Source: Roseospira goensis (GTDB lineage: Bacteria; Pseudomonadota; Alphaproteobacteria; Rhodospirillales; Rhodospirillaceae). From it: DNA of 47,910 nt. This document shows, piece after piece, positions 28,173 through 35,100 of this stretch; position 1 is the first letter of the stretch, and every line of letters begins with the position of its first letter. The stretch lies in assembly GCF_014197795.1 (NCBI RefSeq), contig NZ_JACIGI010000027.1, positions 1 to 47,910 on the forward strand, in the 5' to 3' direction. A model generated the notes under the pieces. That model had not been told where the DNA came from. It saw only the letters and a list, made by a program, of their open reading frames with translations, and ran no database searches. A program made the position numbers and the translations under genes.

Positions 28173-29187
28173 CGCCCTGCCCTTCGTGTCCCACCCTATC
28201 CGCCGTACCATCGACCCCGCCGCCGCGCGCGCCCAGGCGCGCCCGCAATTGGGCGGTCCGGATCTCGGCTAGCAGGACCCGGTTGGCCGCGATCAGGTCC
28301 GACAGCACGCCGGCGGCGAAGATGACGACCGACGAGACCATCAGGATCGCGACCAGGATCAAAGACTGGATATTGCCGCTGCCCTGGCCGATGGCGAAGA
28401 AGTACAGGAAGCGCAGGCCCAGCACCAGGCCCGGCACCGCCACCAGAAGACCAAGCAGGGCGAAGAAGCGCAGCGGCTTGTACAGCACGAAAATGCGGAA
28501 GATCGTGACCATCGAGCGCAACACGTACCCGCGCATGGACCGGAACAGCCGCGACGGCCGCGTCGACGGGTTTGTCCGCACCGGCACCGCGGCAACCGGC
28601 AGGCCCATGCGGCCGGCCTGGATCAGCGTTTCCAGCGTGTAGGTATAAGTGTTGAACACGTAGAGCCGGAGCGCCGCCTCCCGGCTGATGGCGCGGAAGC
28701 CGCTGGGCGCGTCCGGAACGCGCGTGCCGCTCGCCAGGCGCACGACCCAGCTTCCCAGGCGCTGCAACAGCTTCTTGGCCAGCGGGAACTCGGCCGTCTC
28801 CATGATCGGCCGCGTTCCCACCACCATCATCGCCCGTCCCGCCACGATCGGCGCGACCAGATCCGGGATGCAGGCGGCGTCATACTGGTTGTCGGCGTCG
28901 GTGTTGACGATGACGTCCGCGCCCCGCTCCAGCGCCACCAGAAGGCCGGTCATGAAGGCGGTCGCCAGGCCCCGGTTCACCGGCAGCCGCACAACGTGAT
29001 CGACCCCATGCGCGCGGGCGACCGCGCTGGTGTCGTCGGTGCTGCCGTCGTCGGTCACCATCCATTCGACGCGATCGAAGCCCGGCACCGACCGCGGCAG
29101 GTCGGCCAGGGTGCGCGGCAGGGTCGCGGCCTCGTTGAAGCACGGAATGTGGATGATGAGCGTCGCCACGGCCTCACCCCGGGTCAT
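28156..29187 (-). CDS. Family 2 glycosyltransferase, dolichol-phosphate-mannose-synthase-like
   Basis: 343 residues. The GT-A domain has IIHIPCFNEAATLPRTL, the nucleotide-binding VTDDGSTDDT (Asp46-Asp47) and the metal-binding DADNQYD (from Asp97), followed by the ARLASG-DAPSGFRA acceptor segment. Two C-terminal membrane helices (about 230-300) anchor it. Such enzymes transfer a sugar from a nucleotide donor to polyprenyl phosphate; product unknown. Start at ATG 29187 overlaps the preceding gene by 14 bases; a GTG at 29169 is an alternative start. It lies directly between a GT-C-like protein and a methyltransferase. Confidence 0.88.
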   Translation of the reverse strand: MTRGEAVATLIIHIPCFNEAATLPRTLADLPRSVPGFDRVEWMVTDDGSTDDTSAVARAHGVDHVVRLPVNRGLATAFMTGLLVALERGADVIVNTDADNQYDAACIPDLVAPIVAGRAMMVVGTRPIMETAEFPLAKKLLQRLGSWVVRLASGTRVPDAPSGFRAISREAALRLYVFNTYTYTLETLIQAGRMGLPVAAVPVRTNPSTRPSRLFRSMRGYVLRSMVTIFRIFVLYKPLRFFALLGLLVAVPGLVLGLRFLYFFAIGQGSGNIQSLILVAILMVSSVVIFAAGVLSDLIAANRVLLAEIRTAQLRARLGARGGGVDGTADRVGHEGQGDGADP

Positions 29188-31033
29188 TCACGACGCGATA
29201 GACGTGCAGGGCGTCGCCCAGCCGCGCCGGCAGCTCCAGCGGTCGCAGCCAGTCCGGCCGCTCGCCCGCCAGCAGCCGGGACCGGAAATCGGTCGCCGAA
29301 TCGGCATCGGTGAAGAAGCCATCCATGCCCGGGGTGTCGCAGACCACCAGCAGATCGACCCCGGCCCCGGTCGCGATCCCGCGCGCCGTCGCGGCGTCAT
29401 CGGCGGTCATGACCTCCCAGGTGGTCGTGAACCCGGGCTGGAGGCGGTGATTGGGCATGGCGTAGACGCGATGCGGCGTGCGGTACATCAGCTCCGAGCC
29501 CATGTCGGCCACCGCCATGATGTTGAGGCGCGGCGGCGCCGGCATCGTGGCCGCGATCCAGTCGGCCACCCCGGTGAAGGCGCAGACCTCCTTCAGGTTG
29601 GGACCAGGCTCCGCCGCGTCGGCCGCCGCCAGACGCTGCACGCCGAAGGGGGCGAACATGACCAGGATGGTGGCCGCCACCCGCGCGGGAACGCGGATCG
29701 GCAAGGCCAAGGCGCCGAGCGCCTCGAACACGCCGGCCACCAGAACCCCGTACCCCGGCGCCAGAAAGGCCAGCACCAGCGGCATCCAGGCCGCATTGGG
29801 CGGCCAGGTCAGACCCATGTAGACCGCCGCGAGGGCGATCAGCGTTCCCCAGACCCAGCGCGCCGGTCCCGGCCCCCGCACCAGCAGCAGCGCCAGGCCG
29901 ACAAGGCCCAGCGCCGCGGCACCGAAGTAGGCCCCCTTCTCGGCCATTGCGGTCAGGGCCCGGCCCCAGCTCGCCAGGTCCGCGGCCGACAGGAGCGGCT
30001 GATACTCGTCGATACGGACCAGGCGAACCCGTTCGTAGAGGGGGTCGATCGGAATGCCCTGGTCCGGTCCCAGCACCTGCGGGAACAGCGCTAGCAGCGC
30101 GGCAAGTCCGACAACCGCCAGCGGCGCCGCGACGGCCGCCCGCCCCACACGGCCCGCGGTCCACCCGGGCCGGCGGCGTTCGACCGCCCCGAGGGCCATC
30201 CAGAACGCCAGCACCGCGACGAACACGCTCAAATGCCAGAGCGAGAGGCGGTCGAACTCCACGGCCGTCACGGCATCGAGCGGCGGCCGCTCGATCACCA
30301 GAGCCCCGATGGTGCCCGCCACAGCCGCCGCTGCTACCCAGACGTTGCGGCGCCCCCAGTCATCGCCCGACACCAGCCACCGCACCCCCAGCACCACCGG
30401 GATCGCAAGCGCCAGCAGCACCCCGCTGATGTTGACCCAGATGGCCAGCGGCAGGCCCAACCCGACGGCAACGGCCCCGCGCCGCCAACGGGCCTCCGTC
30501 ATCAGACGGACCAGCCCCCACAGGATCAAGACGAAGGCGAGGATGAGCGGCGGGTAATGATCGGGCCGGCCGGGCACGAACACACCGATGATCGGGGCGA
30601 TGAACAGCAGCGCCAGCGCGGCGAAGGTGGTCTGGACCGCCCCCAGCAAGGGCCGCAGCGCAAACGCCAGTCCCCCGACGGCCACCACGCACAGGACGGG
30701 CGCGACGATGAAGCCACCCCAGTGCAGCGCGGCCGGCGCGTCCATGACCGGCATGAACGGCAGCGCGCACAGAATGATCAGCACGTCCAGCGGTCGGGTC
30801 CAGTGCGACACCAGGCCGTCGGGCAGGATGCGGTCATAGCGGGCCTCGAACCACGCCCCTCCCTGCCACAGGTCGACGACCCGCACCATGCGCGCGTAGG
30901 TGTCGGTCCCGAAAAAGCCCGGCAGGGCACTGCCGTCGACGACGGCGGCATTGACCGTGACCGCACCAACGATCACGGCGGAGAGTGCCACCGCCACCCA
31001 ACAGGCCGTGGCATCCCGGGCATCCTGCGTCAT
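29174..31033 (-). CDS. Polytopic membrane protein, GT-C/Stt3-like
   Basis: 619 residues with about 12 predicted membrane helices spread over residues 10-470 and a soluble C-terminal domain of about 140 residues (KEVCAFTGVADWIAATMPAPPRLNIMAVADMGSELMYRTPHRVYAMPNHR). The first loop reads GTDTYARMVRVVDLWQGGAWFEARYDRILPDGLVSHWTRPLDVLI, the D-x-x-x-R...G.WF......P.G...HW.R..D pattern that I associate with alphaproteobacterial GT-C-like proteins; Asp44 would be the candidate catalytic Asp. No Stt3 WWDYG motif is seen, so a glycosyltransferase activity is inference. ATG 31033 has GAGG 8 bases before it. It follows the second pilin gene by 47 bases. Confidence 0.75.
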   Translation of the reverse strand: MTQDARDATACWVAVALSAVIVGAVTVNAAVVDGSALPGFFGTDTYARMVRVVDLWQGGAWFEARYDRILPDGLVSHWTRPLDVLIILCALPFMPVMDAPAALHWGGFIVAPVLCVVAVGGLAFALRPLLGAVQTTFAALALLFIAPIIGVFVPGRPDHYPPLILAFVLILWGLVRLMTEARWRRGAVAVGLGLPLAIWVNISGVLLALAIPVVLGVRWLVSGDDWGRRNVWVAAAAVAGTIGALVIERPPLDAVTAVEFDRLSLWHLSVFVAVLAFWMALGAVERRRPGWTAGRVGRAAVAAPLAVVGLAALLALFPQVLGPDQGIPIDPLYERVRLVRIDEYQPLLSAADLASWGRALTAMAEKGAYFGAAALGLVGLALLLVRGPGPARWVWGTLIALAAVYMGLTWPPNAAWMPLVLAFLAPGYGVLVAGVFEALGALALPIRVPARVAATILVMFAPFGVQRLAAADAAEPGPNLKEVCAFTGVADWIAATMPAPPRLNIMAVADMGSELMYRTPHRVYAMPNHRLQPGFTTTWEVMTADDAATARGIATGAGVDLLVVCDTPGMDGFFTDADSATDFRSRLLAGERPDWLRPLELPARLGDALHVYRVVNDPG

Positions 31034-31080
31034 CCCTGATCCTCGCCCGTCCCGCTCCGGCACGGCCGATCCCGCACCGA

Positions 31081-31260
31081 TCACCAGTTGGAAACCTCGT
31101 TCGAGGCCGCTTCGAACACACCGGTCAGATTGTTCCCAAAAGCGACCAGCCCAACCAGCATGCCGATCCCGATCAGGGCCGCAAGCAGACCGTATTCGAC
31201 AACCGTGGCCCCCAGCGTATCGCGCCGGATCGACCGCAGGACAGCGAACGCACGTTTCAT
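31081..31260 (-). CDS. flp: Second Flp-family pilin
   Basis: 59 residues. The leader MKRAFAVLRSIRRDTLG is followed by mature ATVVEYGLLAALIGIGMLVGLVAFGNN: Glu +5 and Tyr +6 are present and the core EYGLLAALI is identical to the major pilin. The mature part is about 42 residues and ends in Trp. AAGGGGA lies 6 bases before the ATG. It stands 4 kb from the main pilus locus, first in a run with the GT-C-like gene, and there is no terminator between them. It could be a minor pilin, an alternative fibre subunit or a modification substrate. Confidence 0.9.
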   Translation of the reverse strand: MKRAFAVLRSIRRDTLGATVVEYGLLAALIGIGMLVGLVAFGNNLTGVFEAASNEVSNW

Positions 31261-31368
31261 GGCGATCCCCTTCGCTTGTCGTCCGCGGGTCTCCCCCACG
31301 GCGGTCCGCCCGCCACCCGCGCCGACTCCCCGTCCCCGAAGCATGCCATACCGGATGCGCGAACGCCG

Positions 31369-32955
31369 CTACTGACGGGGATAGCGCCAGCGTCCGATCA
31401 CCTGCTCCACATAGCCGCGATCCCCCGCCTCGCTGTCCCAACTGTCCGAGAACGCGGCCGCCCCGGCGCGCGGTCGCTTCTCGGGCGGCAGCAGGTCCAG
31501 CTTCACCCGCATCGGCATCGGCGCCCCCGCGCCGACCGCGATCACCTCGGCCATGCCCAGGGCCGGCAGCGTCCCGGCCAGGTCGCCGGCGTCGTCCGGC
31601 AGGGCGCCGCGCACGTAGGACAGATCGCGCTCGTTGGACAGCCGCAGCGCCATCACGGTGTTGCACTGGGACAGGATCTCCGGATCCAGCTCGGACGGCC
31701 GCTGCGAGATCAGGCCGAGACCAAGACCGTACTTGCGCCCCTCCTTGGCGATGCGTCCGAGGGCCCGGCGCGTCGAGCGGAACACGGATCCGGCCGTTGC
31801 CGGTGCGTAGCGGTGCGCCTCCTCGCACACCAGCAGCACCGGCACGCTGGGATCACCACCCCGGGCCGCGAACAACTGAAAATCGAAGACCATGCGGCAG
31901 AACAGCGAGACCACAACCTCGACCACCTCGCTCGGAACCCCGGACAGGTCGACCAGGGTCAGCGGGCAGCCGTCGGTCGGCAGGCGCAGCAGGGTCGCGA
32001 TCACGTCGACCATCGAGATCCGCATCAGCGTCCCGGAGAACATGAACGCGAAGCGCGGATCCCCCATCAGGGTGTCCAGGCGGTTCATGAGCCGCAGGTA
32101 GGGCCGCACATCCTCCGACCGGTTGAGGTTACCGACCTCGTCGTCGAGCGCCTTGCGCAGATCGCTGAGCCGGTAGGGAATGGGGGTGTCGACCGTCACC
32201 TCCTCCGGCGCCCGGCTGCCCACGGGCGACTTGCGCTTGGCCGCCATCAGGGCGTCCATCAGCAGCATCACCTCGGCCGGCGAGTCATCTAGCCGGGCGC
32301 CCAGGAACACGCTCGCCAGTTCCTCCCCGGTCATCAGCCAGTACGGCAGGCTCATGCCGGCCGGATCGACAACGTGGCACAGGCCGGCGAACGCCTCGCG
32401 GTATTCGTCGTGCGGATCCAGCACCACCACGTGGCCGTGCGGAAAGCCCTCCAGGATTTTGTGCAGAACCAGGGCGACGGTACAGGACTTGCCGGACCCG
32501 GTGGTGCCCAGGATAGCGAAGTGCCGGCCCAGCATGGCGTCGACCTGAAGGTGGGCGCGCACCTCGGGGGCGCCGTAGATCTGTCCGACCGGGACCGTGG
32601 CCTCGCTCGGCGGCGCGAACACGGCGGCCAGATCCGCGGTGCTGGCCATGGCGACCGGATCGCCGATCCTCGGATAGCGCGTCACGCCCCGCCGCACCGC
32701 CCCCAGGCTGCCGTCCTCCCGGCGCTCGGCCTCGCCGATGGCGGCGATGTCCACCGCCACGGGGCCGGCGGCCGGCGCGCCCCCGGCGCCGTCGACCGCA
32801 TGCACCGACCCCACCACGCCGATCACGGCGCCGTCCACGGTGTCGATGCGCACCATGCGCCCCGGGCGACACTCGCGGATGCCGCCGTCCGGCACGCCAT
32901 AGGCCGTCACGCGCGACCCGTGAACCTTCATCAACTGCCCGATGGTCTCGGCCAT
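31369..32955 (-). CDS. HerA-like DNA translocase ATPase
   Basis: 528 residues. An N-terminal HAS-barrel-like domain (about 10-100, GRMVRIDTVDGAVIGVVGSVH) precedes a DUF87/HerA ATPase: Walker A GTTGSGKS (149-156), HVVVLDPHDEY, Walker B LLVCEEAHRYA near residue 375, and the LISQRPSELDPEILSQCNTVMALRLSN sensor region typical of HerA/FtsK-like hexamers. HerA in archaea works with the nuclease NurA in end resection, and in bacteria occurs in several defence systems with SIR2 or nuclease partners; none is next to it here. Ribosome site weak. A TATACT hexamer at 33043-33048 may be its -10 element. Confidence 0.88.
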   Translation of the reverse strand: MAETIGQLMKVHGSRVTAYGVPDGGIRECRPGRMVRIDTVDGAVIGVVGSVHAVDGAGGAPAAGPVAVDIAAIGEAERREDGSLGAVRRGVTRYPRIGDPVAMASTADLAAVFAPPSEATVPVGQIYGAPEVRAHLQVDAMLGRHFAILGTTGSGKSCTVALVLHKILEGFPHGHVVVLDPHDEYREAFAGLCHVVDPAGMSLPYWLMTGEELASVFLGARLDDSPAEVMLLMDALMAAKRKSPVGSRAPEEVTVDTPIPYRLSDLRKALDDEVGNLNRSEDVRPYLRLMNRLDTLMGDPRFAFMFSGTLMRISMVDVIATLLRLPTDGCPLTLVDLSGVPSEVVEVVVSLFCRMVFDFQLFAARGGDPSVPVLLVCEEAHRYAPATAGSVFRSTRRALGRIAKEGRKYGLGLGLISQRPSELDPEILSQCNTVMALRLSNERDLSYVRGALPDDAGDLAGTLPALGMAEVIAVGAGAPMPMRVKLDLLPPEKRPRAGAAAFSDSWDSEAGDRGYVEQVIGRWRYPRQ

Positions 32956-33042
32956 GCTTGCGCCCGTTTCCTACGGTCCGGCACGCCGCCCGGCCCGGCA
33001 TCCCGACCGGGCGGACGACGGGCGGGACTCTCCCGCCGCGGC

Positions 33043-33048
33043 AGTATA
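33043..33048 (-). promoter_or_regulatory. Possible -10 element of the HerA-like gene
   Basis: TATACT on the minus strand, 88 bases before the HerA-like start codon. The hexamer 17 bases upstream (CTGTCG) matches the -35 consensus only at 3 of 6 positions, so this is a weak call. Confidence 0.3.
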
Positions 33049-33112
33049 CCGGAACCGTGCGGGGCCGACAGCCTTTCCAGTCCGGAGCGGACCGCCGAGA
33101 CCACCGATGCGG

Positions 33113-33925
33113 TCAGCGACCGGTGGTCGGCTGCGCCGGGGTCTCGTCCAGGCGCCGCCGCAACTCGTCGATCATGTAGGTCAGCAGCGCCCGCCGCAGG
33201 ACGTTCTGCTGTGTGGTGGCGCACACCTTGGCGAACTGGCGCAGCAACTCGTGTTCGCGAGCGGGCAGCCGGACGCTGACGTGCCGGCGGCGCGACGCCG
33301 CCTCGCCCGCCCCCACCTCGTCCTCGCCCACCGTCCCCGGCGGCCGCTCCGGCCCGAACAGATACACCTCAAGGTCACCGGGTTCCTCGGCCGGGGCCGC
33401 CGCCAGGGTCTGGCGCAAGCCATCGGCGCGTCCGGACAGCCGCACCCAGGGTGGCACCGGCCCCGGGCCGAAGCGGCCGCGCGCCGCCGGCACCGCCGCC
33501 GCGCCGCGCCGTGTCGCGGCCGGTTCGGGGCGGGCCGCCGACGACCGTCCGCCGCCCTCGGCCGCCTCGCGCCGGCGGGACAGCGCCTCGCGCAGGTGAT
33601 GCCACGGGCGCGTCGGCCCGTCCGCGACCGGCTCGACCGGCTGCCCGCTCCCGCCCTGCCCTGGGGCCGGCTCCGGCCGCGGCGTCTGGGTCGTCGCCAC
33701 CACGTGAGGACGCGGGAACGGCATCACCCGCCGGTCCGGCGCGGGCCCGTGGGCGGCCGGGGCGTCCCCGCCCTCCGGTTCCGCCTCGGGCGCCGCGCTC
33801 GCCCCCAGGGTCCGCGCCAGATCCTCGAACCGGCTGCGGCCGGAGGACGGAATCGCGGCCTGCACGGCCGGCGCCGCCTCGCCCTTGCGGGAGAACAGCG
33901 CATCCAGTCCGAACACCGCGCTCAT
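33113..33925 (-). CDS. Ribbon-helix-helix protein paired with ParA
   Basis: 270 residues. The first 200 are Pro/Arg/Ala/Glu-rich and probably disordered, apart from a hydrophobic N-terminal helix (SAVFGLDALFSRKG). The last 62 form a ribbon-helix-helix: strand HVSVRLP, helix A AREHELLRQFAKVCA, turn TTQQN, helix B VLRRALLTYMIDELRRRL. RHH dimers bind DNA through the strand; here the conserved small beta residues V, V and L alternate as expected. The ATG shares ATGA with the parA stop, so the two are coupled, as in type Ib partition operons. The long N-terminal extension is unlike the usual short ParG-type proteins. Confidence 0.7.
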   Translation of the reverse strand: MSAVFGLDALFSRKGEAAPAVQAAIPSSGRSRFEDLARTLGASAAPEAEPEGGDAPAAHGPAPDRRVMPFPRPHVVATTQTPRPEPAPGQGGSGQPVEPVADGPTRPWHHLREALSRRREAAEGGGRSSAARPEPAATRRGAAAVPAARGRFGPGPVPPWVRLSGRADGLRQTLAAAPAEEPGDLEVYLFGPERPPGTVGEDEVGAGEAASRRRHVSVRLPAREHELLRQFAKVCATTQQNVLRRALLTYMIDELRRRLDETPAQPTTGR

Positions 33926-34920
33926 GACGAGGCCTCCACGATCCCGCGCCGCCCGAAGGCATGGCGCGTCCCGCCGCCGACGCGACCCTGGGCCGGGCTG
34001 GGCCGCACCCCACGCGCCGGATAGGTCGGCGCCGGGGTTCGTGCGGCCAGGGTCCGGGCGTCCCGGCTGGCGGACGCCGCGACGGTCCCGGGCTCCGCGA
34101 TCCGGTCGTCCGTCTCAGACGGTTCGTCGGTGGCCTCGCGCACCACCGCAGGCGCGGCGACCGCCGGCACGATCGACGCCGCCGGGATCCCGGTCTGCTG
34201 CGCCAGCACCGCAGCGCGCGGCGGCGGCTGATAGGACTCGCGCACGAAGTCGGAGAACGCCGCACCGTGGCGCGGTCCGGCCGGTTCGGCCTGGCGGGCG
34301 GCCCGATCCAGCCGATCCTGAAGATAGTCCCACAACGCGAGCATTTCGGCCGCCGAGGGACCGTCCGCGTTGACCTCCATGACGGTGCGGCCGTCGCTCA
34401 TGCTGGCCGCGTAGTCGACCCGGTTCTGCACCGTGACGGGGGCGACCGTGCCGTGCTGGCTGAGGGCCACCGCGGCGTCGGCGGTGATGCGCGCGCGGGC
34501 GGTGGCGGCATTGACGACGAACACGAACGGGCGCGCCAGGCCCTCGACCAGATCCACCGTGGCACCGGCGGCGCGCAGGTCGTGGGGACTCGGCCGCACC
34601 GGCACCACCACCAGGTCGGCGTTCTCGACCACGCTGCGGATGGCGATGGTGATGGCCGGCGGCGTGTCGATGACCACCAGCCGGATGCCGCGCCGCTCCA
34701 GCTCGGCCAGCGTCTCCGGCAGCTCGGTGAGCGACGAACGCACGAACAGCGGCGTCTCGGCGCGGCGCGCGTTCCACCACTGCGCCAGGCTGCCCTGGGG
34801 GTCGGTATCGAGCATCGCCACCGGCCCCAGGCCGAGGGTATCGGCCCGCACGGCCATGTGACCGGCCAGCGTGGTCTTGCCGGAGCCGCCCTTCTGCGAC
34901 GCGAATACGATGACCTGCAT
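33922..34920 (-). CDS. parA: ParA-family ATPase
   Basis: 332 residues. Deviant Walker A SQKGGSGKTT (8-17, both signature Lys10 and Lys15), A' motif MLDTDPQGSLAQWW (Asp38, Asp40) and Walker B LVVIDTPPA (Asp85) show an active ParA/MinD-type switch ATPase; the PQGSLAQWW form resembles short plasmid ParA and VirC1 proteins. From about residue 215 the protein becomes Pro/Ala/Arg-rich and likely disordered. ATG 34920 is fixed by the start of homology, with AGGA upstream. Stop overlaps the RHH gene. Symbol indicates family only; the normal chromosomal parAB-parS set is not here. A Crp-like site sits in its promoter. Confidence 0.82.
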   Translation of the reverse strand: MQVIVFASQKGGSGKTTLAGHMAVRADTLGLGPVAMLDTDPQGSLAQWWNARRAETPLFVRSSLTELPETLAELERRGIRLVVIDTPPAITIAIRSVVENADLVVVPVRPSPHDLRAAGATVDLVEGLARPFVFVVNAATARARITADAAVALSQHGTVAPVTVQNRVDYAASMSDGRTVMEVNADGPSAAEMLALWDYLQDRLDRAARQAEPAGPRHGAAFSDFVRESYQPPPRAAVLAQQTGIPAASIVPAVAAPAVVREATDEPSETDDRIAEPGTVAASASRDARTLAARTPAPTYPARGVRPSPAQGRVGGGTRHAFGRRGIVEASS

Positions 34921-35017
34921 GGCGCGACGTCCTTTCCTGGCACCGCCGAGGACACGTCGCGGCCCGCCGCGTCGCGCCCGCCGGCCGACGACGACCCGCC
35001 GCACGGGTCCACGAGTC

Positions 35018-35060
35018 AGGCTAGGGCGGCGCCATGCCGGCGGCAGTGACTCCAGTCACA
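35018..35060 (-). promoter_or_regulatory. Candidate Crp-type site and -10 hexamer upstream of parA
   Basis: AGTGACTCCAGTCACA at 35045-35060 matches TGTGA-N6-TCACA at 9 of 10 positions and contains a perfect GTGACT-CC-AGTCAC inverted repeat. A TAGCCT hexamer (35018-35023, minus strand) ends 34.5 bases from the site centre, the same distance as at flp and tadG copy 1. The predicted leader before parA is about 90 bases. Confidence 0.55.
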
Positions 35061-35100
35061 GCGACGCCGCCGGCCCGGCGCCAGCGGACCGCCGACCGGA

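Noticed and set aside
31034-31828. N-terminal extension of the GT-C-like protein through the second pilin gene
   Set aside because: It would cover the pilin gene; the ATG at 31033 with GAGG upstream begins exactly where the first membrane helix is expected.
33922-34920. Interpretation as the chromosomal parA of a parABS set
   Set aside because: No ParB gene, no parS-like TGTTTCACGTGAAACA element seen, and the partner is an RHH protein, not a ParB.
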